Of a stretch of DNA of 64,000 nt, positions 36,531 through 46,020 are shown one piece after another. Numbering within the stretch: position 1 is the stretch's first letter; each line of letters begins with the position of its first letter. Source of the DNA: Marisediminitalea lipolytica. GTDB taxonomy: Bacteria; Pseudomonadota; Gammaproteobacteria; Enterobacterales; Alteromonadaceae. A program made the translations under genes and the position numbers. The notes beneath the pieces are model-generated. The model made no database searches and was not told the origin of the DNA. It saw only the letters and a program-made list of their open reading frames with translations. The stretch is taken from assembly GCF_001758465.1 (NCBI RefSeq), contig NZ_MJIC01000014.1:403986-467985 (forward strand). The letters are read 5' to 3'.

Positions 36531-37604
36531 ATGACTGTTGAAATTCAGCATCCTGATGACAAAGAAACTCCAACTCGTGGCACACGCCATTCGTTCCCTT
36601 TGGATCGGTGGTATGTGGCCGCGTTAAGCAAAGAGGTGAAAGCGGAACCCTTAGGCAAAACGTTGTTAAATGAACCGGTAGTGATGTTCAGAACCGAAGA
36701 CGGCCAGGTTCACGCCCTCGAAGACCGGTGTTGCCACCGATTTTTACCGCTGTCATCGGGCACGGTAGAGGCGACTGGTTTGCGCTGTGGCTATCATGGA
36801 TTGCTTTTTAACGGCGAAGGAAAATGTATCGAAATACCAGGTCAGGACAAGATCCCATCGCGGGCGAAGATTCACCGCTATGTGGTTAAAGAGCAGGACG
36901 ATATTGTATGGATTTGGTTTGGCAGCGAAATTACCAGTGAACCCGCCAACGAACCACCACCGTATCCAATTCATGGCGATCCAAGATATTACTTCGACGG
37001 TGATGTGTATCATTACGATGCGCCGTATCAGCTGGTTCACGATAATTTGTTGGATCTGAGTCATTTGGGTTATGTACACCTTAAAACCATTGGTGGTAAT
37101 GCTAAGATCCACATGAATGCGCCCATGGAAGTGACCCAGGACGGCGAAAGTGTAAAGGTTGTGCGGCATATGCTGGATTCTGCGCCACCTCACACCTACA
37201 GCGCTGCGTATCCGTTTGGGGAGTCCATCGATCGCTGGCAGGAAATTGTATTTTACCCGTCACATCTGGAAATCTGGACCGGTGCAGTCGATCACAACAG
37301 TGAATCGGTACGCGATCCACAACGAGGTGGTTTTCATATGCGCGGGTTTCACGGGCTGACCCCGGAAACCGAAGAGAGCTGTTTTTATTTCTGGACCATG
37401 GCCAGTAACCCCAGCTCAAATGTTGACGAGATAATGGAAAAAGTGATTGCACAGACCAAGTTCACCTTTGATGAAGACAAAGAAGTTATCGAAGCGCAGT
37501 ATCGGAACATGAAGCGATTCCCGGATAAAAAGTCCATCGATATCCACGTGGATGTGGCACCGAATCGTGCGCGGCGTATCGTTTCATCGTTAATCAAAGC
37601 CTAG
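36531..37604 (+). CDS. Rieske 2Fe-2S aromatic oxygenase, VanA-like
   Basis: 357 residues from the ATG at 36531, preceded by GAGGCGCTT; the gene overlaps nothing and lies 20 bp behind the reductase. The Rieske site is CCHRFLPLSSG followed by LRCGYHGLLF (CxH...CxxH, about residues 65-90). The mononuclear iron site lies near DNLLDLSHLGYVH (about 165-177). The C-terminal DVAPNRARRIVSSLI is typical of the VanA/phthalate 4,5-dioxygenase group. Probable O-demethylation or hydroxylation of an aromatic acid; the substrate cannot be told from sequence. Confidence 0.93.
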   Translation: MTVEIQHPDDKETPTRGTRHSFPLDRWYVAALSKEVKAEPLGKTLLNEPVVMFRTEDGQVHALEDRCCHRFLPLSSGTVEATGLRCGYHGLLFNGEGKCIEIPGQDKIPSRAKIHRYVVKEQDDIVWIWFGSEITSEPANEPPPYPIHGDPRYYFDGDVYHYDAPYQLVHDNLLDLSHLGYVHLKTIGGNAKIHMNAPMEVTQDGESVKVVRHMLDSAPPHTYSAAYPFGESIDRWQEIVFYPSHLEIWTGAVDHNSESVRDPQRGGFHMRGFHGLTPETEESCFYFWTMASNPSSNVDEIMEKVIAQTKFTFDEDKEVIEAQYRNMKRFPDKKSIDIHVDVAPNRARRIVSSLIKA

Positions 37605-37736
37605 TTATTGGATTTGAATAACGGGCGCTGGTGCCAAATAAATCAGAGCCAGGGTTAAGCGTACCTCTCCCTTAAAAACAGTGTTTTATAGGGGGGGACT
37701 CATCGCACAAAATCGAACGACCCTGTAGTAATAGAA

Positions 37737-37763
37737 AGCGAGCCCTTTGTGGCTCGTTTTTCT
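37737..37763 (+). terminator. Intrinsic terminator after Rieske oxygenase gene
   Basis: GCGAGCC-CTTTGT-GGCTCG followed by TTTTTCTTT. The rest of the 315-base gap (37605-37919) shows no gene. Confidence 0.8.
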
Positions 37764-37919
37764 TTAGGCAGACCATAATGGCTAATCGCCAGACGAGCCG
37801 CGTTTTACTTTATTAACATATCAGGGGCATTTTTGTTCTATTTTGAGCTAAGGTTTGTATTATTAGCGTACGATGTAACTCAAATTTATTGAAATTGGTT
37901 GCTGCTCCACGGGAAAACA

Positions 37920-39650
37920 ATGCATTCAAAAGATTGGCAAAAGACAGACTTCGACGACTCTTACGATGCAGCTGAGCAGAAGTTTCTCGAGCTTATCTGC
38001 TCACTGACCAAAGTCTCCATTCAGGGCTATGATAAGCACCGGAATGTCATTTACTGGAATGATTCCAGTGAAGATATCTATGGCTACTCCCGTGACGAGG
38101 CACTGGGACAGAAGCTTGAAGCGCTTATTATTCCGCCGCCAATGCGAGCAGAAGTCTTGCGATTGCATAGTCAGTGGCTGGAGCAAGGCATACCCATTCC
38201 ATCAGCACAGCTACCGCTGATGCATAAAGACGGCAGCACCGTGCATGTGTTTTCGTCTCATGTCATGCTGAAAACCCATACCGACTCGCCCGAGATGTTC
38301 TGTATCGATATTGACCTGAGTGAGCAGCATGCCGCTACGGAAAAACTGGCGCAAATGGCCTCTACTGATTTGTTGACGGGATTACCCAACCGGCGCCATC
38401 TGGAAACTACCTTGCAGAGTCGAATTACCAGCGCAGCGCTGGCAAAAGAACAATTTGCTTTGTTGTTTCTAGACCTGGATATGTTTAAAGAGGTTAACGA
38501 TTCGCTTGGACACAGCTGGGGCGATGAGCTGTTACGTGGCGTTGCCCTGCGTTTGCAGCAATGTTTGGCAGGGAAGGGGCTAATCACCCGTTTTGGTGGT
38601 GATGAATTTGTTGTGGTAAGCGATGCGCTTGATGAGGCGGGTGCGGCGCTTCTGGCGGAAAAATTAACCCACTGTTTTCACGATGCCTTCGAGCTGGGCG
38701 GCGAAAATGTGCGTATCACCCTGAGTGTGGGAATTAGTATGTTTCCCGGTGATGGCAATGAGGCCGGGGATTTACTCAAGAATGCCGATCTGGCTATGTA
38801 TGATGCCAAAGCCAAAGGGCGCAATCGTTATGAGTTCTTCAGTGCTGCCCTGAGTGAACAGTTGCAGGAAGTGCGAACATTGTCGGCGCAGCTGCACGAG
38901 TCATTGGTCAATAACGAATTTGAGCTTTTGTACCAACCGCAATTTGATTTGATGACAGGCACCATAACTGCCTGCGAGGCATTGTTGCGATGGCATCCAG
39001 CGCACGGCGGAGAAAATGTGTCTCCAGCGGTGTTCATTCCGCTGGCTGAGCGCACGGATCTGATAGTGCAAATCGGGCGCTGGGTAATGCAACAGGCCTG
39101 CGGGCAGGTTAAGCGGTGGCAGAAGAAGGGGATTAATCTCCGGGTTGATATAAACGTGTCTGCCAGAGAACTGGTAGAGCCCGATTATTTTGCCCGGTTG
39201 GATGCCTGTAGATTAAGCCACGGCCTTACGCCACAGGATATTGGTATTGAATTAACGGAAAACATCTTAATTAAAGCCGACAATGACGTGCTGGAAGCGC
39301 TTAAACAGCAACGGCAAAAAGGCGTTGAGATTTCCATTGATGATTTTGGTGTTGGCTATTCCTCGCTGAGCTACTTAAGGCAGTTTCCGGTAAGTCATCT
39401 GAAAATAGACAGAACCTTCCTTAAAGATGCGCCGTCGAAAGCCTATGATAGCGCCTTGATGGAAGCGATTGTGAATGTAGGCCATAAGCTGGATTTGCTG
39501 ATTGTGGCAGAAGGCGTAGAAACCGAGGAGCAAGCAAGGTATTGCAAGGAGCTTAAGGTTGAATATGCGCAGGGGTATCTGTTCGCAAAGCCATTAACCG
39601 TAGATGCCTTTGAAGCCTTATTTGCTAAAACATCCCGTGGAAATCAATAG
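37920..39650 (+). CDS. PAS-GGDEF-EAL c-di-GMP signalling protein
   Basis: 576 residues from the ATG at 37920; a TTG or earlier ATG at 37899 is also in frame. Order: PAS (about 20-140, YDKHRNVIYWNDSSEDIYGYSRDEALG), GGDEF (about 150-310, TRFGGDEFVVV), EAL (about 325-570). The EAL domain keeps EALLRW, NVSARE, ELTEN, DDFGVGYSSL, KIDRTF, AEGVET and YAQGYLF, so phosphodiesterase activity is likely; the GGDEF motif is also intact. No membrane segment. It lacks an obvious partner and probably acts in the cytosol. Confidence 0.93.
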   Translation: MHSKDWQKTDFDDSYDAAEQKFLELICSLTKVSIQGYDKHRNVIYWNDSSEDIYGYSRDEALGQKLEALIIPPPMRAEVLRLHSQWLEQGIPIPSAQLPLMHKDGSTVHVFSSHVMLKTHTDSPEMFCIDIDLSEQHAATEKLAQMASTDLLTGLPNRRHLETTLQSRITSAALAKEQFALLFLDLDMFKEVNDSLGHSWGDELLRGVALRLQQCLAGKGLITRFGGDEFVVVSDALDEAGAALLAEKLTHCFHDAFELGGENVRITLSVGISMFPGDGNEAGDLLKNADLAMYDAKAKGRNRYEFFSAALSEQLQEVRTLSAQLHESLVNNEFELLYQPQFDLMTGTITACEALLRWHPAHGGENVSPAVFIPLAERTDLIVQIGRWVMQQACGQVKRWQKKGINLRVDINVSARELVEPDYFARLDACRLSHGLTPQDIGIELTENILIKADNDVLEALKQQRQKGVEISIDDFGVGYSSLSYLRQFPVSHLKIDRTFLKDAPSKAYDSALMEAIVNVGHKLDLLIVAEGVETEEQARYCKELKVEYAQGYLFAKPLTVDAFEALFAKTSRGNQ

Positions 39651-39702
39651 CTGACCAGGTAGCGGGTGGCCAACGGAAATACCTTTTCGTTGGCTTTCAG
39701 CT

Positions 39703-39981
39703 TCAGGATAATTCAATAACCAGTCGCTCTGATTTTGCCCGGGAGCAGCAAATCAGCATGACGCATGAATGTGCTGCGAGCAACCCCCCGTAGGATTTTT
39801 GCGTACCCCCCGCGGTTAAGGAATACTGGCGGGTGGGTGCATCGGGGATTGTAACATCAACATGCGCGCCGGCTTCAACCGGCGGTAACAGCCCTTCCAG
39901 GGGCGCTAAAGTGATCCTTATTACGTTGTCGCACTCCCACTGCAGAGCCTTAACCCTGACTTTAATACTCGTGTTGCTCAA
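39703..39981 (-). pseudogene. Remnant of a VanB-like oxygenase reductase (internal deletion)
   Basis: A 92-codon frame whose first ~58 residues match the reductase N-terminus (PPVEAGAHVDVTIP then TRQYSLT) and whose last ~17 match its C-terminus (LICCSRAKSERLVIEL). The ~240 residues between, covering the FMN, NAD and ferredoxin parts, are missing; only a short junk linker remains. It must be non-functional. It follows a VanA-like remnant on the same strand, so it is a decayed second copy of a vanAB-type pair like that at 35557-37604. Confidence 0.75.
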
Positions 39982-40000
39982 TACCGTTTTCTCCGTAACT

Positions 40001-40186
40001 TCAGCTAGAGGATTCTTGTTTGATCAGGCGATCAATCATACGGCGCATCATGGTCGGGCCCTGATCCTGCGGCATAAACACATTTGCCATACCCGGATCA
40101 GTTAAATTCCAGATTTTCTGTTGTGCCAAAGAGCCCGTTAATGTGAAATAGTGCCGTAGACTGGTAAGTGCCATGGTAAAGCTCAC
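40001..40186 (-). pseudogene. Remnant of a VanA-like Rieske oxygenase C-terminus
   Basis: A 61-codon frame. The last ~25 residues, DQGPTMMRRMIDRLIKQE, resemble the C-terminal segment of VanA-type oxygenases (compare DVAPNRARRIVSSLI in the intact gene). The first ~35 residues are unassigned and carry no Rieske motif. Located 19 bp before the VanB-like remnant in the vanA-vanB order, supporting decay by large deletions. It could instead be an unrelated small protein. Confidence 0.5.
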
Positions 40187-40300
40187 CGTACATGCAGACT
40201 GGCAAAATTTTGCTAGAGTTATTGAAGTGACATTACCCTGTTAACCATTCTTTTTTCACGCTTTATCAGGCTCAACATCACCAACGTAATTGGAGTAAAA

Positions 40301-41902
40301 GTGCACCAGAACGAGTTTGAATTGATCTTCAGGAATTCGCCCGACGGGTTATCTATATTAAAAAACGGCGTTGTGGTGGATTGCAATCAGGCAATGGTGA
40401 ATATGATTGGGGCTACCAGTAAAGAGCAGGTCATTGGTCTCACGCCTTATGATTTTTCGCCTGAATTTCAACACGACGGCGTGTCTTCCCGGGATAAAGG
40501 TTCGGCCTTAGTTGCCCAATGTGAAAAAGAGGGAACGGTAAGTTTTGAGTGGCTGCATCGTAAGATGAACGGCTTTCCTTTCTGGTGTGAAATCATCATG
40601 ACCAGCATGGTCGCTAATGGCGAAGAAATGCGGTTTGTCAGCTGGCGTGATATCTCTGAAAAAAAAGCCATGGCACAGCAAATTGCCGAGCAAAAAAATA
40701 CCTTCGAAACCTTGTTTAACGAATCTTTAGATAGCCTGAGTTTGCTGGTTAACTATCAGCTGGTTGATTGCAATAAGGCTTTTTTGGAACTGTTTGGTTA
40801 TAAAAGCAAAGTTCAGGTTTATGGCCTGACGCCGCTGGACATTTCTCCGGAGTATCAGCCTAATGGTTTGTCATCAATAGAGGTGATTACGGCTAACGCT
40901 GAGCAGATTTCAGATGAGGGGATGAAACGGCAGGAGTGGCAGTATAAAAAAGCTGATGGCACCCTGTTCTGGGCTGAAATCATTGTGACAGAAATCATGC
41001 TTAACGGCGAAATGGTCGCTTATGTCATCTCTCGTGACATCTCTGAGAAAAAAGCCTTAGAAGATGAAATTCATGCCAGAAACGAGGAGCTCAAATTATC
41101 TAATGAAAACCTGTCTGAGACTATTGCCAACCTTAAGCTGGCGCAAAATAAACTGATTGCGGTTGAAAAAATGGCCAGTCTTGGTCAGTTGGTCGCAGGC
41201 GTGGCGCATGAAATCAATACGCCGGTGGGTATTACTTTAACCAGCGTGACTCAGTTTATGGAAGAAAACCAGGCGCTTAGAAAAAAATACCAACAAGGTG
41301 CTCTGACCCCGGATGACTTTGAAGAGTTTTTGGATATTTCGGGAGAAATCGCCGAAATCATGAAAACTAACATCGATCGCACGGCGCAACTGGTGCGCAG
41401 CTTTAAGCAGGTCGCGGTCGATCAAACCATCGAAGAAGAGCGCCAGATTAATCTAAAACACTATATAGAAGAAGTCCTGTTCAGCCTGGCGACCGTTCTT
41501 CGCCGAGCTAATGTTACGGTTGAATTTACCTGTGAGGACGATCATAACGTGACAATGAACCCGGGCCTACTTGCGCAGGTATTAACCAACCTGGTGATCA
41601 ATTCCATCAACCACGGCTTTCAGGGGGCCGGCGGTAGTACTATTACCTTAGTGGTGTCAAAGGAAAATGACATATTTACCCTGTGTTACAAAGATAACGG
41701 TAAAGGGATAAGCCCTGAAAATCTGCCCAAAATCTTTGATCCCTTCTTCACCACCACACGTGGCAGTGGTGGCACCGGCCTGGGGCTTAATATTATCTAC
41801 AATATTATCACTACCGCATTGGGTGGTACTGTCAATTGCGTTAGTCAGCCAAATCAAGGGGTGACCTTCACGATTACATTCAGGGTGTCTGCCAGCGTTT
41901 AA
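40301..41902 (+). CDS. Double-PAS sensor histidine kinase
   Basis: A 533-residue cytosolic kinase with a GTG start after TGGAGTAAAA. Two related PAS domains (about 1-125 and 130-255; both contain VDCN(Q/K)A and LTP.D(F/I)SPE) suggest internal duplication. A coiled coil follows (about 255-290), then the phospho-acceptor region GQLVAGVAHEINTPVGI (His about 305) and an HATPase with NLVINSINHGF, DNGKGI and GGTGLGLNI. It has no receiver. No adjacent response regulator is found, so its partner is elsewhere. Confidence 0.92.
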   Translation: MHQNEFELIFRNSPDGLSILKNGVVVDCNQAMVNMIGATSKEQVIGLTPYDFSPEFQHDGVSSRDKGSALVAQCEKEGTVSFEWLHRKMNGFPFWCEIIMTSMVANGEEMRFVSWRDISEKKAMAQQIAEQKNTFETLFNESLDSLSLLVNYQLVDCNKAFLELFGYKSKVQVYGLTPLDISPEYQPNGLSSIEVITANAEQISDEGMKRQEWQYKKADGTLFWAEIIVTEIMLNGEMVAYVISRDISEKKALEDEIHARNEELKLSNENLSETIANLKLAQNKLIAVEKMASLGQLVAGVAHEINTPVGITLTSVTQFMEENQALRKKYQQGALTPDDFEEFLDISGEIAEIMKTNIDRTAQLVRSFKQVAVDQTIEEERQINLKHYIEEVLFSLATVLRRANVTVEFTCEDDHNVTMNPGLLAQVLTNLVINSINHGFQGAGGSTITLVVSKENDIFTLCYKDNGKGISPENLPKIFDPFFTTTRGSGGTGLGLNIIYNIITTALGGTVNCVSQPNQGVTFTITFRVSASV

Positions 41903-42026
41903 GCGGTTAACAAATAGTCCTTTTCTTTTTCTCGCGTAATTGCTATTTGTGGTTTAGCACGGTTATCTGACTACAACTGATGGGATGGATGCTACTTCTC
42001 TTTTTACTTTGCCTGGTGACTCACGG

Positions 42027-42506
42027 ATGACTATTCACTACATAAAATTCTCGATCGCGATTTGTTTTATTTCCTGGGTAGTGGCATTGCTAGCTAACGC
42101 GCTACTCATCAAAACACCAGTTTACCGGAAGCTCGAAAACCTGAATTTTGTTCGCAGTCATACGGTGAATACTTTACTGGGCATGGCTGTTATTAAATGG
42201 ATTGTGACCAAAACACCGTTCAGATATTTTAACCAGTCAATCAAGCTAAAAGACAAAAATGCGGACTTAATGCAGATAAGAGCGGAAATGACCAAAGCGG
42301 AAGTGAGCCATCTGCTGGGCTTTTTGTTTGTGCTGTGCTTTGTGATTTATCAGGGGCTCACGGTCAGTATCGGGTTTGGTTTGATTATTCTGGTTTTCAA
42401 TATCCTCATGAATCTGTACCCATCATTATTGCAGCAAGACAACAAAAGAAGACTAGATAGATCCATAAAACGCAGGCAAAAACACCGGCATAAATCCTTA
42501 TTTTAA
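42027..42506 (+). CDS. Small integral membrane protein resembling CrtO-type acyltransferase
   Basis: 159 residues from an ATG at 42027; an in-frame ATG at 41985 has a similar claim. Two to four membrane helices (about 8-27 and 105-140). The central RAEMTKAEVSHLLGF and the following NILMNLYPSLLQQDNKRR resemble glycosyl-4,4'-diaponeurosporenoate acyltransferases, which show an E..H motif, then N..YP..(Q)R(Y)NR. The usual QRYNR is QQDNK here. The basic C-terminal tail (RRQKHRHK) would face the cytosol. No carotenoid genes are nearby, so the substrate is unknown. Confidence 0.5.
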   Translation: MTIHYIKFSIAICFISWVVALLANALLIKTPVYRKLENLNFVRSHTVNTLLGMAVIKWIVTKTPFRYFNQSIKLKDKNADLMQIRAEMTKAEVSHLLGFLFVLCFVIYQGLTVSIGFGLIILVFNILMNLYPSLLQQDNKRRLDRSIKRRQKHRHKSLF

Positions 42507-42517
42507 AACAGTATTCG

Positions 42518-43519
42518 CTAAATTTTCTTTGTTGAATGCCGGGCCATAATGGTGGGAATAAACTTGTACGAGCGTTCTTCTGATGGCGCTTTTTCCTGAG
42601 CTAGGTCCATTGCAATAGTTGCCGCTGTCGCTGCCATTAATCTAATAGGGTAGTGCATAGTGGTTAATTTTGGCCGACAGTACTGAGCCAGAATAACATC
42701 GTCAAATCCCATTACCGATACGTCGTTAGGCACATCCATATTATGGTCATAGAGCGTATTCATTACGCCAGAGGCCATGGCATCGTTATAGGCAAGCACT
42801 GCAGTAAACTCCGTCTGCGAAGCCAGCAGCTCACGCATGGCTATTTCACCGCCTTGTTGGTTTGGTGACGAGATGGCAATGTGACTGTCTGGCAACGGGA
42901 TGTGGTGTTCGGCCAGGAAATTTCTGATACCTTGCAGTCTGTCCCGGGGATCTTCGATGTCAAAATCACTGCTGACAACAGCGATTTTTCGGTGCCCGAG
43001 GTTTACCACGTGTTCAGCCATTTTGTATCCGCCAAGCACGTTGTCGAGCCATACACATCGTTCACTGATTGCTTCGATATAACGGTTTATCAGTACAAAA
43101 CCCGGCACCGTGCGGGCAATGTCGACCAGCGTTTTATCATCGAGGAATTTAGAGTGAACAATCATCGCTTTCACTCTGTGATCAAGCAGGGTTTCTATTG
43201 CGTCCAGTTCACTACTGGCGCTGGATGAGCCTGAACTCATTAAGAGTTGCGAATTGGATTCCCGGGCAACCGTTTCGATGGCATTGGCGTAGGTGGCAAA
43301 GAAAGGATCCATCAATTCAGCCAGCACCAACCCCAGTGACGTGCTTTTCTTATTAACCAGTGCCCGGGCATTAATGTTAGGACGATAGCCCATAGTCTTC
43401 ATCACCTGTTTAACGTGTTCACGAGTTTTCAGGCCAACTTTGGGTCCATCATTAATCACGCGGGAGACAGTGGCAGGGGAAACGTTTGCCGCTTTAGCTA
43501 TATCTTTAATCGTTGTCAC
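42518..43519 (-). CDS. LacI family transcriptional regulator
   Basis: A 333-residue repressor. The N-terminal helix-turn-helix and hinge (TIKDIAKAANVSPATVSRVIN, then PNINARALVNKKSTSLGLV) is followed by a periplasmic-binding-type effector domain (about 60-330). Divergent from the GH97 glucosidase gene, whose promoter contains the LacI-type palindrome GGAAAACGTTTTACC; the TonB receptor gene has a near-identical site. Probably the local sugar-responsive repressor of the alpha-glucan locus. Confidence 0.92.
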   Translation of the reverse strand: MTTIKDIAKAANVSPATVSRVINDGPKVGLKTREHVKQVMKTMGYRPNINARALVNKKSTSLGLVLAELMDPFFATYANAIETVARESNSQLLMSSGSSSASSELDAIETLLDHRVKAMIVHSKFLDDKTLVDIARTVPGFVLINRYIEAISERCVWLDNVLGGYKMAEHVVNLGHRKIAVVSSDFDIEDPRDRLQGIRNFLAEHHIPLPDSHIAISSPNQQGGEIAMRELLASQTEFTAVLAYNDAMASGVMNTLYDHNMDVPNDVSVMGFDDVILAQYCRPKLTTMHYPIRLMAATAATIAMDLAQEKAPSEERSYKFIPTIMARHSTKKI

Positions 43520-43565
43520 TTTTTAACCTTCAGTACTGCTCGGATAGCCGGGTAAATAAATGATG

Positions 43566-43721
43566 TTTACCTAATATTAACATCTTGCTGTGCCGAGGAT
43601 AGCATAGCGCTTACGCATTAAGCGAAACTAAAATGATTTTGCAATGAGTTTTTAGTCATATTGAAATTATACCTTAGTCCTGCTTTCCTCTAGTTGTAAA
43701 TGATTTTACCTAAAATTAACA
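43566..43721. repeat. Direct repeats upstream of lacI-family gene
   Basis: TTTACCTAATATTAACA (43566-43582) and TTTACCTAAAATTAACA (43705-43721) share 16 of 17 bases, 139 bp apart in the divergent region. They could bind a regulator that loops the DNA. Confidence 0.5.
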
Positions 43722-43728
43722 AACTTTG

Positions 43729-43778
43729 TTGACAGAAAAGGGAAAACGTTTTACCTTTATCTTAACTTAATCGATTAA
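43729..43778 (+). promoter_or_regulatory. GH97 promoter region with LacI-type and TTAATCGATTAA palindromes
   Basis: TTGACA (43729-43734) is a perfect -35. The operator GGAAAACGTTTTACC (43741-43755) covers the spacer, so binding would block RNA polymerase. A second palindrome, TTAATCGATTAA (43767-43778), lies just downstream. Both sites recur in the TonB receptor promoter. Confidence 0.65.
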
Positions 43779-43827
43779 CCTTCATCGAAATGCATCGCTG
43801 AAGAGGTTTATTAGAGGACCGTTGATC

Positions 43828-45864
43828 TTGAAAACAGTCAACCACTTGAAAACTTTTGCATCGTTAGCTGTTGTTCTGACAAACCTTGGGGTTGTTGAAG
43901 CAGCTGTTGCTGGCTCTGTGCATAAACTTAACTCGCCGGATGGCGATATCACCGTTACCGTTAATGCGGACAAGCAGGTTAGCTACTCCATTAACTTAAA
44001 TGGGCAACCCTTACTTGCGCCTTCGGTTATCGATTTAGCTATTGATGGTAAACCGGGACTTTCCTCAGGCGTTGCGGTAGACAATGTTTCTTATCAGGCG
44101 CACTCGCAGGTGCTTTATCCTGAGGTCAGAGTAAAATCTGCAGAAGTCGTTGATGAATATAAGGCCATGACAGTTACCTTTGCCAATGGCTATACGGTTG
44201 AATTCAGAGCCTATGATAATGGCGTTGCCTACCGGTTTGTTACCGATTTTGAGCAACCTGTTACGGTGCTGAATGAGACCGCTGAATTTAACTTTTCAAC
44301 CAGTGCCACGGTTTACTATCCGCTGGAAGAGAGCTTTTATTCACACAATGAGCGCAGCTATCTCCATCAGGCGATAGGCGAGATTAAGCCAACCGATTTG
44401 GCGAGTACGCCTACGCTGGTAGATGCAGGTTCCGCAAAGGTATTAATTACCGAAACCGCTTTACGAGATTATGCCGGGTTGTGGTTATTAGGTGATGGCA
44501 AAGATGGCCTGAAAGGCACCTTCCCACAGCAACCTACCAGGGTTGTCGATGGCGAACCAGAGTGGATCGACCGCAACCAACCTGTTGTTGAACGAGCGGA
44601 TTATCTTGCTAAAACCGATGGCAAGCGAGCATACCCATGGCGAGTTCTGGCAATAGCAGAAAACGATGCAGAACTGCTAACCAACCAACTCACTTATCAG
44701 CTGGCAATCCCTAATAAAGTGGCAGACACCTCGTGGATCAAGCCTGGTAAGGTAGCCTGGGACTGGTACAACGCTAACAACTTAAAAGGCGTGGATTTTG
44801 AAGCAGGCCTGAATACCGAAACGTATAAGTTTTATGTGGATTTTGCCTCTGAGCACGGTATTGAGTATGTCATTCTTGATGAGGGCTGGTATCCACTGGG
44901 GGATTTGATGGGCTCAGTGCCCGGATTCGATGTGCCGGAAATTATTGCCTATGCCAAAGAGCGCAATGTGGGCATTATTTTGTGGACAACCTGGCTCACC
45001 CTGGAGCAGCAGTTTGATGAGGCTATGGACCGCTTTGCCGAGTTAGGTGCAGTGGGCATTAAGCCAGACTTCTTTCAGCGTGACGATCAGGAAATGGTTA
45101 ACTTCTACTGGAAGATTGCCGATGAAGCTGCCAAGCGCCATCTGTTAGTGGATTTTCATGGTGCCTACAAGCCAGCAGGCCTGCGCAGAACTTATCCTAA
45201 CGTTATCTCTCGCGAAGGTGTAAAAGGCCTGGAGTGGAATAAGTGGAGTCTGGATAGCACGCCTGAGCATAACACCACGCTGCCATTTATTCGCATGGTA
45301 GCAGGACCAATGGATTATACCCCGGGGGCTATGTCTAATGCTGTTGGGCCAGCCGCCTACGAGCAAATCCAATACAGTGGTAAAGCTCCTGATCATGCCG
45401 ACTTTACCATCCGCTTTAACCGCCCCATGAGCCAGACTACCCGGGTGCATCAGATGGCAATGTTTACGGTATTTGAGAGTCCTCTGCAAATGATGGCGGA
45501 TAGCCCCACGCAGTATCTGGATAACCCTGAGTGTGCCGAGTTTATTGCCAGCGTACCCAGCGTATGGGATGAATCTATCGCGCTGAACGGGCAGATAGGA
45601 GACTACGTTACTTTTGCCCGTCGCTCTGGTTCTGAGTGGTTTGTTGGTGCGATGACAGACGAGCATTCTCGTAAAATGAACATCGACCTGGACTTCCTGC
45701 CAGCTGGTCGCTACGACATTGTTATCTTCCAGGACGGCATCAATGCCCACCGTTTTGCCGAAGATTTTAAGAAAGTCACAAAAACCGTTACTCACCGCGA
45801 TAGCCTGACTATGCAGCTCGCTCCGGGTGGCGGATTTACCGCAAGGATTACTCCACGGAACTAG
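43828..45864 (+). CDS. Glycoside hydrolase family 97 (alpha-glucosidase/alpha-galactosidase type)
   Basis: About 678 residues with a TTG start; the TTG at 43828 is 9 bases from AGAGGA, while a TTG at 43822 is only 3. A signal peptide ends about AVAG. An N-terminal beta-sandwich (about 25-285) precedes a TIM barrel (about 290-560) with IEYVILDEGWYPLGDL, VGIILWTTW, LLVDFHGAYKPAGLRRTYP and VISREGVKGLEWNKW, all typical of GH97. It is predicted periplasmic, releasing glucose or galactose from imported oligosaccharides. Whether it is an inverting or retaining member cannot be decided by eye. Divergent from lacI. Confidence 0.9.
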   Translation: MKTVNHLKTFASLAVVLTNLGVVEAAVAGSVHKLNSPDGDITVTVNADKQVSYSINLNGQPLLAPSVIDLAIDGKPGLSSGVAVDNVSYQAHSQVLYPEVRVKSAEVVDEYKAMTVTFANGYTVEFRAYDNGVAYRFVTDFEQPVTVLNETAEFNFSTSATVYYPLEESFYSHNERSYLHQAIGEIKPTDLASTPTLVDAGSAKVLITETALRDYAGLWLLGDGKDGLKGTFPQQPTRVVDGEPEWIDRNQPVVERADYLAKTDGKRAYPWRVLAIAENDAELLTNQLTYQLAIPNKVADTSWIKPGKVAWDWYNANNLKGVDFEAGLNTETYKFYVDFASEHGIEYVILDEGWYPLGDLMGSVPGFDVPEIIAYAKERNVGIILWTTWLTLEQQFDEAMDRFAELGAVGIKPDFFQRDDQEMVNFYWKIADEAAKRHLLVDFHGAYKPAGLRRTYPNVISREGVKGLEWNKWSLDSTPEHNTTLPFIRMVAGPMDYTPGAMSNAVGPAAYEQIQYSGKAPDHADFTIRFNRPMSQTTRVHQMAMFTVFESPLQMMADSPTQYLDNPECAEFIASVPSVWDESIALNGQIGDYVTFARRSGSEWFVGAMTDEHSRKMNIDLDFLPAGRYDIVIFQDGINAHRFAEDFKKVTKTVTHRDSLTMQLAPGGGFTARITPRN

Positions 45865-45868
45865 AGTG

Positions 45869-45971
45869 CCCCTTGTTCCGGGGAGTTGCACGGACGGTGC
45901 AAGATTCATGGATGAATCAACCTTTCCGACCAGCCCGGCCCGCTAAGATAACCCAACTATCCAGGGCCGGG
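45869..45971 (+). other. Array of four hairpins after the GH97 gene
   Basis: Directly after the stop: CCCC-TTGTTCC-GGGG (45869-45883), TTGCAC-GGACG-GTGCAA (45886-45902), GATTCA-TGGA-TGAATC (45903-45918) and CCCGGCCC...GGGCCGGG (45934-45971). A terminator follows at 46021-46052. The regular array may be an mRNA-stabilising 3' untranslated region or a small RNA. Confidence 0.6.
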
Positions 45972-46020
45972 TTAGTCCTTTAAAGTAATAAACTGTTGAT
46001 GCTGATATGGCGTTACCACC

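Noticed and set aside
37605..37919. c-di-GMP (GEMM) riboswitch before the GGDEF-EAL gene
   Set aside because: No GEMM core motifs were found; the only clear structure is the terminator of the upstream oxygenase gene.
45145..45909. 254-residue minus-strand frame
   Set aside because: Antisense to the GH97 catalytic domain, whose motifs are intact.
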